Source: Mytilus californianus (lineage: Eukaryota; Mollusca; Bivalvia; Mytilida; Mytilidae). From it: 64,000 nt of DNA. Below are positions 1-13,300 of the stretch, one piece after another. The stretch lies in NCBI RefSeq assembly GCF_021869535.1, contig NW_026262668.1:13376348-13440347 (forward strand), written 5' to 3'. Positions within the stretch are counted from its first letter, which is position 1, and each line of letters starts with the position of its first letter. The notes below the pieces were generated by a model. That model did not search any database. It was not told where the DNA came from and worked only from the letters and a program-made list of their open reading frames with translations. The position numbers and the translations under genes were made by a program.

Positions 1-1396
1 AGCAGTTGATCCATTTCTGAAAGATCCTGAGTTTAATCCTGATTTTATAAGATCTAAGTCTGGTGCTGCTGCTGGTCTATGCTCCTGGGTCATCAACATT
101 GTAACTTATTACAATGTATATTGCACTGTAGAGCCTAAGCGAATGGCCCTTGCTCAGGCCAATGCTGAATTAAATGCTGCAAAGGAAAAACTTAAACATA
201 TTACAGCTAAAATCAATCAATTGGAGGCTGATCTAGGAAAGTTGACTGCCGAGTTTGAGAAAGCAACAAATGAGAAACTAAGATGTCAGCAAGAGGCTGA
301 ATTGACAGGCAAGACCATTGATTTAGCTAACAGATTGGTTGGAGGTCTAGCATCTGAAAATGTAAGATGGGCTGAATCTATAAGTGAATATAGAGAACAG
401 GAGAAAACATTGCCTGGGGATGTTTTGTTAACCACAGCTTTTGTATCTTACTTTGGATGTTTTACTAAACAGTACAGATTAGATTTAATGGATGGTCATT
501 GGATTCCGTTCTTAAACAGCTTGGACAAACCTATACCTATCTCAGAAGGTCTGGATCCACTAAGTCTTCTGACTGATGATGCACAGATAGCTACATGGAA
601 TAATGAAGGTCTACCCAGTGACAGAATGTCATCGGAAAATGCCACTATTCTATCCAACTGTGAACGTTGGCCTCTGATGATTGACCCTCAACTTCAAGGA
701 GCAAACTGGATCAAAATAAAGTATGGAGCAAACTTGAAAATTATACGTCTTGGTCAGAAAGGTTATCTAGATGCTTTAGAAAGAGCTGTTTCATCAGGTG
801 ATGCTGTTTTTCTAGAAAATATTGGAGAAAATGTTGATCCTGTGTTAGATCCTCTGATTGGTAGGAACACGATTAAAAAAGGACGTGCTATTAAAATGGG
901 TGACAAGGAGGTTGAATATCATCCTGACTTTAAACTTGTCATTCAGACTAAACTTGCCAACCCACATTATCAGCCAGAAATGCAAGCTCAGACAACACTT
1001 ATTAATTTTACTGTTACCAAAGATGGATTGGAAGATCAGCTGTTGGCTGTTGTTGTCGGCAAGGAGAGACCTGATTTAGAGAAGCTGAAAGCTGATCTTA
1101 CCAGGCAACAGAACCAGTTTAAGATTACCATCAAAGAATTAGAAGATTCATTACTGGCTCGTTTGTCAGCAGCTGAAGGCAACTTTCTTGGAGATTATGC
1201 TTTAGTGGAGAATTTAGAAACAACTAAGAGAACTGCAGCTGAGATTGAAATTAAAGCAGCACAGGCTAAAAAGACTGAAGTAGAAATCAACACAGCTAGA
1301 GAACATTACAGACCAGCTGCTGCTAGAGCATCTCTACTCTACTTCATACTTAATGATCTTAACAAAATACACCCTATGTACCAGTTCTCACTGAAG
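1..1396 (+). CDS. DNAH9/11/17-like: Dynein exon 1 of window (stalk coiled coil and AAA5)
   Basis: Open from base 2 in the frame [11 protein letters not shown]; the true exon start is at or before the window edge. It encodes 465 residues: the end of the stalk tip, coiled coil 2, and AAA5 with [14 protein letters not shown] and [19 protein letters not shown]. It ends in HPMYQFSLK at a phase-0 donor (AAG|GTAATA). Reading past this donor only adds intron codons before a TAA near 1463. Confidence 0.94.
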
Positions 1397-4300
1397 GTAA
1401 TATATTATCTATACCATAAACCAGTTCTCTCTGAATCCACTCCCATGCACAAGTTTTCATTATAAAAATTTTAGTATATAGATTTATTTTTAAAAGAGAA
1501 TACATCCTAAGCTTGTTATCATTAACTAAATTTCCATTTATCAAAATATAAAGATCTAAGGAACGCCTTCTAGAACTTATCAGCTACTCACATGTCTGAC
1601 AGTATGCCGAGTTGTATTGGCTCAGATACTTAAAACTTCTCTTGCCTGGTAATGTTGAATGTATAAATATATAGCCATGTCATTTGACTGTGCAGTGTAT
1701 GTTGCATATAAAACGATCTAAGGATTTACAATGGTTGTGATACGAGTGGGAGGTTTGTTGATCTGTAAAACCTTGTTAAAACCACCATTTTCATTTGAAA
1801 GTGCATATACCAAATCATGACTGCGACAGTCAATATTGCCAATTGTTCTGATTAAGATCCTCTGAAGACATTGTATCAACTTGAAACTTTGTACACAAGT
1901 TCATTATGATGTGTACTTTTCAATTTATTTGCCAAATAATTTTTTTTTTGTAGGGGTGAGGTAGCTGAGACATTCAGTACCATACTCTATCATATATTTT
2001 TGACCCCAAAAAAAACCTATAGCTATATTACACTATTTCATGAAGAGGAATAATTGATTTGTTAAATATCTGATGGTTTTAATTGCATTCATAGAAAATA
2101 CTGAATATTTCAGATACTTAGGATATATAATCAGCAACCATATCATATATTTAACCTACCGTAAATTTCTCAACTTAATCATATATTATGAAGCTTGAAA
2201 AGTGACCTATTACAGTGGCTCATCCCTACCACTCTACATATATCTTTACTTCTTGAATATTTGTAACTTTATAAAATACCCCTTTTTCCTCTCTCGCACA
2301 GACAGCAAATTGACTGTTTTTTTTTTTCCCTATATGACATCATAATATTATTGTTCAGATCACATCAATAAAAGTCGAGTATGCGATTTAACTAAGTATC
2401 TTTATTCATCAAATTACATTTGGATTCATATACTATCGTAACAACCGTTTCTCTGCAAGAAAAAGATAATTACACATTAACATACATCGTAAGTAAATAT
2501 AATTTAAAACATTTAAAAAGCATTAAACTAAACAAACAATAGGAATCACTTTCTGGCATGCCTCATAAATAACTTCCTAAAATTAGAAATTAGTTGAAAT
2601 AAAGATTAAAGTTTTGTTACATTTCTTAATAAAAAGATCCAATAGTTTTCTCTTTAAATAAATATTGTTATAAAAAATGTACAAAAATATCTTTTACTCA
2701 TTATAATCTCTCTAAACAAATAACAAAGTAACGATGTGAAATCAAATTAACTTGCAATGAATATAAACTCCTGACAATATGACGTACGTCAAAGGCTTAA
2801 CGTCATATAAATAAAACATAAAAAACAGGAAAAAATACAATTTACATGAGCGCAAAGTTGCATATGCACAAATACTCAAAAATAGTATTTACAAGTATTA
2901 TAAATGAAATAAATAAGTTCAGTAATAATAAATGAATAAACGCAACAATTTGGAAGAACATTTCAAATCTAACAATTATATTTTAACAGGCATTCAGTGT
3001 GGTATTCGAGAAGGCCATAGATAAGGCAGAACCAGCTGAGGAGGTTAAAGGCAGGGTTGACAACTTGATAGATTGTATTACACATTGTGTCTTCCTGTAT
3101 ACAGCAAGAGGCTTATTTGAAAAAGATAAAATTATTTTTACTGCTCAGATGAATTTCCAGGTAATTCTTAATAGATCGATGTTTGTCAAAATAAGTTTCA
3201 AATACATTAACCTACATGGACTATGATTTTCTGCAGCATAAGTAAAAAAAAAATACCAGGAATTTGTAGGCCCATTTTTCTGAGACCAAACAACCATGCA
3301 AATGTGACAAACAAAAATTTCTTTTTAAAAAGTCATTTAAACTCCCTAGTACCAATATATCATTTATGCTTCTTTAAAAACTGCACCCTACCCATAAAAA
3401 TTAAAAGAATAGATAATATAGCGTGAATGATTTATAACAAAAGTAATAGCTTTGATTTTAAAGATGATACAAATTATCTGACTTTAAGCCACAGACATTT
3501 ACCTTTTAGTAAAAAAATTAACATTAATTAAGGTGGTACCAAACACATTGACTAAAATTAATTTGGCTCTTTTAATTTTCATAAAATTTTGACAAAATAA
3601 TTACTTTGACCCTTTGACAAAAATATAAAAATTTCAAAAAACTTGAACCACACACTTTATCGTAAAAATTTCATTGGATATATAGCAGATTGACAAACAC
3701 TAATTTTGATCATTAAGAAGCTTAATATTTCCTTAATAGAACGTGATTAAAACGTTCAGCTGATTTTTACAGAGTTATCTCCCTGTAGTGTTATGTATCA
3801 CCTAAATATCAATACTGGTAACTTTTGTGGTAGTTAATAACAGTCGAACCTCGTTGTGTCGAAGTCCAAGGGACCGGACCAAAGTATTCGACTCATCCGA
3901 GGTAGAGTGTCATCATAAATTTGGAATGCATGAAATACGTTATGAGATTTGCGTAAACTAGATACTTTGAACAGTGTGCCTTTTTTCGATATGACACTTA
4001 TGATTGAGTATTCAAACTCAATTTTTGGTCCTTCATAATAATTAAACACACAAGTACAGATACAAATCATGCACAAATAAAATCAACAGTCTACACAAAT
4101 ATTTACAAAGGTCAGTCACTATAAATTATGAAATCACTCGCGGAAAGAAATAAGTTCTGAACAGTCTCTGATGAGGTAGTCTGCTTTACATTAAATTATC
4201 ATGAATTTATCATGATTGTCTTAATCCTTTTATTTATTGTAATTAATGAGTTTTAATTCTAACGATTCATTTAATCTCGGCTTGGGTCATCTAATTTCGT

Positions 4301-7300
4301 TCGTTTTTATCTCATGTGAAATATGTTCAACACACTAACATTCCACTTGAACGATCAACAAATTACCGGCCACCATAAACATGTCATTTTAACTGTTATA
4401 CAAACAAATATGTTTACTCAACTTTAATCTCTTTTGAAAAATGATTAGGTTACATAAGAAATACATCCAATTTGAATTTTTATTAGTAGGTCAACATTTT
4501 TCGAAAATTCTTACTTTCAAACTTCGAGACATCAGGGTCAATTTACATTAATTTTATATCGACGGGACTATAAAATTTACTCGACTTAACCGAGTATTCG
4601 AATCAACCGAGTTTAACTCATTAGAGGTAATTATGCATTGATCAAACAGGAATTTTACGGGGACCTAGAAATTACTTTGACTCATCCGCGTTTTCGACAC
4701 AACCGAGTTTGACTGTATGTCAAACATCAATAGTATGTAAGAGGTATACCAACTCACTGAATCACACTTCAGTATTTTTTATACCCCTTTGTAGAAGTGG
4801 AGACTACATGCAATCACCTTGTCTGTTCATCCAACAAATATTTTAGCGAAGAATTTCATTGCACATTAAAATAAGGTCAACAGACTTTAAATTCATAAAC
4901 TGTTGACAATTCAAGGCCTGGTGACTGCCAAATTACTTCAACAATCCAGGGAAATATCACTCGCCACCTACTCGCCATAAATGTTTCTTACTGGCCTTTT
5001 GGAAAGTTGACAAGCAGAGGTTTCACACATAGGGAATCAACCTTTTGGGACATTAAAAATGAACCATAGTTTTATCTCAAAATTGCAAAATATTTGTCCA
5101 GTAAATATATTTGGTCTTATGATATGGTTTGTTTGGTACAAGCAGAGACAGGTTTACTTTTGTTTTTTTTTTTTTAAATAATTTGGTCAGTAATCTTCAT
5201 ATTTTAAATATCACTAATGATGAAGTTTTGTGTGTTGATAGATTTTATTGGCCAGTAAAGAAATAAGCACTTCAGAGCTGGATTTTCTACTGAGGTTTCC
5301 AGCTGTTCCTAACGTGACATCACCAGTTGATTTCATGAGTAACAACAGTTGGGGAGGAATTAAGGTGAGTTATTTCTACAACTACAAATTATCAAAAGAC
5401 AATGTCACATACAAATTTTATACTTATTAGATATATGCAGTCCTACAACGATGCCCAAGAAATCACATCAAAATGATTTTGGATTGAAAATCGGCTTATC
5501 AGCAACACCATTTAGAAAACACAAAATTTTCAAATAAATTTGTCATTTGTTAGTTGATGAATACCACATGTTTTGTTTTCTTGATAATGGGTGGTAATTG
5601 TTGCATGAATGAATTAAAAGTGAATATAATTACAAACGTAAACATGTAGTACAAATTAAAAATTAAAGGAAGACAAATAAAAAATTTTAATTTTTTATAC
5701 GCCCGTCAAATTTTTGACGGGACGTATTATGGTATACAAATGTCCGGCGTCCATCCGTCTGTCTGTCCGTCTGTCCGGCGTCCATCCGTCTGTCTGTCCG
5801 TCTGTCCGTCTGTCTGTCCGGTGTAAACATGTCACACCGTAACTTGAAAATGACTAATCCAAATTTCATGAAACTTAACATAGTTGTTTCTTATGATGGT
5901 CAAACGATCTGTATACTTTTTGGTGAAAATAAGATTAAAACTTTTTGAGTTACGGGACTTAGTAACTAAAACAGGTGTGTGTTTTTTTTTTCACATGTCG
6001 CGCCTTATCTCAAAACAATTTATGATTATTGCTTAAAACTTTACACACTTCTTAGTTATATTAATCTTAAGATCTGTATACTTTTAGTGATGATTCAAAA
6101 TTTTATTTTAGAGATATTGAGTATTTTGTTAAAAAAGGGGGAGGGGTTTTTCACATGTCGCGCCGTATCTCAAAAACAGTTTATGATTATTGCTTAAAAC
6201 TTTACACACTTCTTAGTTATATTAACCTTAAGATCTGTATACTTTTTGGTGATGATTCAAAATTTTATTTTTGAGTTATTGAGTATTTTGTAAAAAAAAG
6301 GGGGAGGGGTTTTTCACATGTCGCGCCGTATCTCAAAAACGATTTATGATTATTGCTTAAAATTTTACACACTTCTTAGTTATATTAATCTAAAGATCTG
6401 TATACTTTTTGGTTTTGATTCAAAATTTTATTTTTGAAATATTGATTTTTTTTTTTTTTTAAAGGGGGGGTTTACACATGTCGCGCCGTATCTCAAAAAC
6501 GATTTATGATTATTGCTTAAAATTTTACACACTTCTTAGTTATATTAATCTAAAGATCTGTATACTTTTTGGTTATGATTCAAAATTTTATTTTAGAGAT
6601 ATTGAGTTTTTTGTACAAAAAAAGGGGGGTTTTCGCATGTCACGCCGTATGTCAGAAACTATTTATGCTTATTGCATAAAAATTCACACACAAGACGACG
6701 GGCGTATCATGCGCTCATGGCGCAGCTGTTTATTTTTAATGTAAAGGAAATATAACATCACAAACTTTCCTTCTTCCTTTTTAATATTTAATTTTAAGCC
6801 TTCCTTTCTTTAAGATATTTATAATAAATTTAAAAGAACAAAAAAAAAGTTTTTTATTGTTTTTGCCCTTAGGCAGATAAAAAACGCATGGGAAATTGGA
6901 ACTCTGTATGGGTGTGATGGAAACCTTATGATATTTATCTCTGGGTAAAAGGGTTGGAAGCAAATACAATTCTGTTATAAATGAAAATGAAAATTGTGGA
7001 TGGTGGTGTTAAAAAAACACCCACCCCCTTACATTTTTTCCTGGAATAGCCCTAATCTAGACTCTTGTAGTAACTCAATTCCAAAAAATTTAATTGAATT
7101 CTCCTCCTCCTCCTCTCTCCCAGCATTTAACAGGAGTATGCACTATTTCCTGGCTGTTATGCTGAAATGATTACCAATTATATTTGTATAGGCTATGTCT
7201 GGAATGGATGATTTCCGAAACTTAGACCGTGATATTGAAGGGTCTGCTAAAAGATGGAAGAAGTTTGTGGAAAGTGAAGCTCCAGAGAAAGAGAAGTTCC

Positions 7301-10300
7301 CTCAGGAATGGAAAAATAAAACATCTCTACAGAAACTGTGTATGATGAGGGCTTTACGACCTGACAGAATGACTTATGCTGTTACGTATGTATTGTATTA
7401 TATCTTCTGCAAATGAAGGTGAAGGGGACAGGGGGAACTACATAAAAATCTCCTTGTCCAACTGTGAATAAATATCATATGGTTTTTAATTTTACATAGG
7501 CTTTTCACTCCCAATAACTTTTATACCATTAACAGTATTTGTTTGATTTCTATTCAGTTATTAGTTCATACAAGGCAGTTGTGAAGGGTATAATGAGACA
7601 CCTGATGTTTGTCACCACTATGTTGTTTCATGGATATTGCACACATTTCTAGGTAGATCCTTTTTTATTTGATTGAAAGTTTACTGTTGTGTCCATGTTG
7701 TGTTGGATTTTCTCAACAACAACAAAAATGGGATCTGAATATAATATCTAAGGGCCTTTATCCATGTTTTATAACTCAATTTTACATAAATGGAAAAATG
7801 TTGGCAAATCTTGTTGAGATCAAATATTGGTATAACTGGACATGAGGAGACGTATTTGGGGGAAAGGGGACTTGTACAAATATTATCAAATTATTTTTGT
7901 TGCCTGGATAGCTCTTTTCTTTCATCTTTTAAGCTCATCAAAATTGTAAGAAGGATTAGTCTTGTCAAAAGCTTGCACAAGTTCAATTTCCTGTGCAAAA
8001 TGTGATATTGGAATCATTGGAAACATTGAATAGCTTCATTGGTGTTAGGTGTGGGGTATTGGAACTTGCATATACAGGTTTATTGAAACATATATGCATT
8101 GAAGAACTAACCTATTGTACTGTATGCCATTTGGCAAAATGTTCTTGAGGCTTGCAAACAAAAACCAATATAAGCACAATACTACAGTGTCCCTGTAAAA
8201 CATTATCTATACTGGTCAATTCTGTAATATTTAATACTTGTGCAGGGACCACTTATGGCTGTTACAAGTCATTCAAAAAAAGTAAAGATCGTATAATTTT
8301 GATGCTTGCCAATTTAGTACATTGATTATGTAAAATATATTGAATAAAACTGCTATTTACAGAACATTTGTTGAAGAAAAACTTGGAGGAAAGTACACAA
8401 GCGGTGCTGGAGTGGAGTTTGCCAAGTCATATGAAGAATCCGGTCCAGCTACACCAATGTTTTTCATCTTATCTGCTGGCGTAAATCCACTGAAAGATGT
8501 AGAAATGCATGGTAAAAAGATCGGATGGACAGAAGATAATGACAACTTTCATATTATCTCCCTTGGACAAGGTCAAGAAGTTGTTGCGGAGAAATTTATG
8601 GATCTTTCTGCAGAAAAGGGACATTGGGTTGTCTTAGAGGTAAGTTCTAGTGTTTGAAATAAACAAGATGGATTTCACTGATTTTTTTTAAACGATACAC
8701 TTTTGCAGAACATTATTCATTCATGGATTCATTTTTTCTAAGTGCAATTTAATTTTTTGGATGCCTATTCCAAAATTTAGAAAATTGATGTTAAAAAATT
8801 TAATTGTAAATTCCTGTACATTCCCCTAATTGCAAGGTAAGTCTGAACACTACCAAGGCTGCCTTATTGCACCAAGCTAATGAAAACCTCATTAAGCCCC
8901 TTAAGGATGTCACTTTACCACCAACCTACACAAATCATATTATATAAGCTGTATGATGATATTGAATTTTTATGATAAATTTATCTAAAAAAAACAAACA
9001 ATCACTGTTCGAATTTTAGTCAAAAGAAGCAGATAATAAAGTCATTCAGTAGATGGTATTCTCTGAAACAGATAAGAGGAATATTTTGGTATAAAAATAA
9101 GAATATTTATTGTTTCCAATTAATTAAGGGCCCTTGATGGGCAGAATGACATTTATGCACACAAAACAATACACTGATTTTGAAGAAAAAAAAAATTACA
9201 TTGAAATGAAATATTAAATGTTCATATAGTATATTGAAAGAAAGCATGTATTATTTACCAATAAAAGGTAAAATAACAGGAAGTTTTAACAAAACCAGAA
9301 TGAGCAATACTGGTTAGCTTTTGATTAAATTTAGTGTAATCAACAATCGTACCCAATGAAAGTAACACTTTATAACTTTGGTTTGTCTGAAAAATGTTTC
9401 AGGATTTACCTTCATCAGGAATGTTCAAATAAAAAAACTTTGAAAGCCAAGGATGTATGAAAACTTAAACTCATAAATAATTCACTTATATCAACATCTG
9501 TAAGACACCTTGTGGAAAAAATTTATAAAATTCTTGCCAAATTTTTATGAAGTTTATATCAGCAATGACTTATGTCTTGGACAAAGTCGATGAATCTGGA
9601 ATAACTTGTAATTTGGGATTAACTTGAAACTTCGGGATTTTATCATTTCTGAAAATCGAAAGTAGGGTGGTCAATTTCTGAGAAATTTACAGTTTAAGAC
9701 GTTAAAATCATTTCAATTTGAAACGGTTGCATTCCGTAAATCGCTCTTGAAGTTTTTAGAAAAGTTAATCTTTTTATGAAGTAAATGTGGTGAAACTGTC
9801 AATATTTATAACTTTGTTGATGCCGTGAATCTAGTATGAATTTGACAGTGAAAAAAAAGGGCCCTAACTTTCAAGTCATTTCAAAATGACCGAAATTATG
9901 GTTGAATACAATTAGTCAGTTATTGGTGACATTTATCATTCCAGAATGTACATTTAGTTGCCAAGTGGCTGCCTACATTAGAAAAGAAGATAGAGAAGTA
10001 TAGTGAGAATAGTAATCCCGATTATCGTGTGTTTATTAGTGCAGAACCTGCAGGCACACCTGAATCTCACATTATGCCACAAGGAATTCTTGAGAGTGCT
10101 ATCAAAATCACCAATGAACCTCCAACAGGAATGTTTGCTAATCTTCACAAAGCTTTAGATAACTTTAATCAGGTATAAAGTTTGATCAGAATTTATGTGA
10201 TAATTTCAGGAAATTTTCAAAAGTAAATTTTAGCTTGTTTAAATTTCCCATATTAAAACAGCATTGAATACAAAAAGATATTTGTATACATGTATTTACA

Positions 10301-13300
10301 AACTTAAATTAAGGTATATATAATTATCTCAGAATTTATAAAGCCCCACTTGATGCCTAATGAATTGTTCTGGTTGTACATATATTAGTCCATATAATGT
10401 TAATACAATGCTGTGCTGTAAAAGATTTCATAACTGCCATATAAAGTTAATACAATGCTGTACTGTAAAAGATTTCATAACTGCCATATAAGCAGCATTT
10501 GGATGGTGAGCAAGAAAGGAACATTAAACATAATAAAGTTAAGTCTGCACCAAATTAATTTCTAGTTATTTGGACTCCTACTGTCCTAACAGAGTAGCAT
10601 GTAAGCAAGAATTTTATTTTTATGCCCCACCTGCGATAGTAGAGGGGCATTATGTTTTTTGGTCTGTGGGTCCGTTCGTCCCTATGTCCGTCCGGCCGTC
10701 CATCCGTCTGTCCTGCTTCAGGTTAAAGTTTTTGGTCAAGGTAGTTTTTGATGAAGTTGAAGTCAAATCAACTTGAAACTTACTACACATGTTCCCTATG
10801 ATATGATCTTTCTAATTTTAATGCCAAATTAGAGTTTTGACCCCAATTTCAAGGTCCACTGAACATAGAAAATGAGTGTGAGTGGGGCATTTGTGTACTA
10901 TGGACACATTCTTGTTTATTTTATTTTCAGAGGCAAAACTAATTCCTTCTATTAAGCAGCAAAATTTCAAAATAATTACCTTTTAATCTTAGCATATATA
11001 AAGATTTTTATCTAGTCCTTGATTTACATTTTTTCATGTTTGTAGATGCCAATACAGCAATAGAAGCAAACTCTGCTATTATACATGTGTTTGAACAAAT
11101 TCCAATTATATTATGGCACAGTTTAAAGCTTCTGATATATAAATGGAATGGCACACTTGTTAACAGTCAACCATCCAAACAACTGATGTATAGATATGAT
11201 GTATTCAGTTATGTTATTTTAAAATGGGAATAGAAAAAATAATGATTACAGGAAATCTGAAATTTCAAAAGTACAAAATGAAACTGTATTTGCAAAAGAA
11301 AGTTAAGTAATGGTTGAAATGACTACAGTACATTTCAATATGAAAATGATTAAAGCTTGCTAGATATCAAAATTGTAAGTTGCTAGATTCTTATAGGAAC
11401 AAGTTTGGAATTGAGACAAGTCCATGCACTTCATAGCACAGAGGAAATTACCGGCCAGCAATCTATTGACATGCTTTGTAATAATATTTTGGCTAAACAA
11501 TAAATATTCAACTCATTAACACAGGCTTTATATTATTCATATAAATCTAGATCTATTTTGTGTCTAAGATCATGATGTGACTTTAAATACACAACTGACT
11601 TAACAAATTTTGATGTGTATATTTGGATTTGGTCATGGTTATTCAGAAAAAATTCTTATTTCTTGCTGACATCTTGCAACACACAAGGAATTCAACTTAT
11701 TTAATTTTTAACTAGGTAACCATTTTGCATGGCCTAAATGTTTGATATTTTAGCATCCATTTTTTATTGTGTTTATTCTTAATGATTTTAAAAATTCTTT
11801 ACAGGAAAGCTTGGAAATGTGCTCAAAAGAGACGGAATTCAAGGTTATTTTATTCTCCCTTTGTTATTTCCATGCTGTTGTCTGTGAAAGGCGTAAGTTT
11901 GGACCACAAGGCTGGAACAGGTCATACCCATTCAATAATGGAGATCTAACCATTAGTGCTATGGTCTTGTATAACTATTTAGAAGCAAATTCTAAAGTGC
12001 CATGGGAAGATTTGAGGTATTTGTTTGGTGAGATTATGTATGGTGGTCACATCACAGATGACTGGGATCGGCGTCTTGATAAGACATATCTAGAGGTCTA
12101 TATGCATCCAATCATGGTACGTACAATAATAATGCCGGAGATAGAGAAGAATTGTACATACTTCATGTACTTTTCATCATGAATAAATGTATGTTGGATG
12201 TATTTTATTGTATGTATAACAGCTAGCTACTCATTTCACAAAAAAATTGTACAATTAAAATTGATTGCAAGTTATACCAAAACGTTCTTGTCTAAGGAAG
12301 AGTTTTAGTTGTAAAATATTTTGGGAAAAGATCTGCAAGCCATTATCATGCTCATAGCCAATGTTCTGTTAAACTGTTTTATCATTAGTACTTGAAAGAT
12401 GACACATAACTTGGATGAATAGATTTATTGTTTATGTTTTCTGGTCTAAGCTTCCTATATAGGGTAAAAGTTTTTGGTTAGGTAGTTTACCATGAAGGTG
12501 CAGTAACATTAACTTGAAACTTTAATAGTACACATACATATTCATTATTATGTGAATTTTGAAATATGTTTATATGCCAAATTATGGTTTTGCCTCCATT
12601 ACATGGTTCACTGAACAAAGAAATCTGATTGTGGGAAAAATGTACATTCTCAGGTTTAAGTTTTGGGTTCAGGTAGTTTACCATGAAATTTTTGTCACTT
12701 CAACTTGAAACTTACTACACACTTGGTCATTGTGAGATGAATTTTAAAAAATCATCTGACTTTTCACGATTTTGACCCTGACTTCACGGTTCACTTAACA
12801 TGGACATTGGATAGTGTGAGCGGAGCAAGGTGTTCTATGGACATATATTCTTATCACTGTTGTCTTTTTTTTTAAGCTTGATGGTGAGTTATTCTTAGCT
12901 CCTGGATTTCCATCTCCACCAAATACTGATTATAAAGGTTACCATGCTTACATAGATGAATGCTTACCACCAGAGAGCCCATACTTGTATGGCCTTCATC
13001 CTAATGCAGAAATTGAATTTCTCACAACTTTATCAGAGAACATGTTTAGGACTGTTTTTGAGATGCAGCCAAGAGATGCTGGAGCGGGAGCAGGAGCAGG
13101 TGTCAGCAGAGAAGAGAAGGTAAGAAACAGGATCTGGAGGGGGAGCAGGTGTCAGTAGAGAGGGGAAGAAAGTAAGGAATGGGATCTGGAGGGGGAGGCA
13201 GGTGTCAGTAGAGAGGAGAAGAAAGTAAGGAATACACAAGGGGATCTGGAGGGGGAGCAGGTGTCAGTAGAGAGAGGAAAGTAAGAAATGCCTATGGGGA

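Noticed and set aside
2772..2790. TGACGTACGTCA palindrome as a CRE-type regulatory site
   Set aside because: A 12-base palindrome in an intron is likely to occur by chance and no other promoter signals are nearby.
5750..6700. CRISPR-like array (regular repeats)
   Set aside because: Units are about 160 bp, contiguous and diverged, with no short repeat/unique spacer pattern, in an animal genome.
5979..6744. Short frames repeating [18 protein letters not shown] sequence
   Set aside because: They are translations of the 160-bp tandem core, not a repeat protein; the frames break in each unit.
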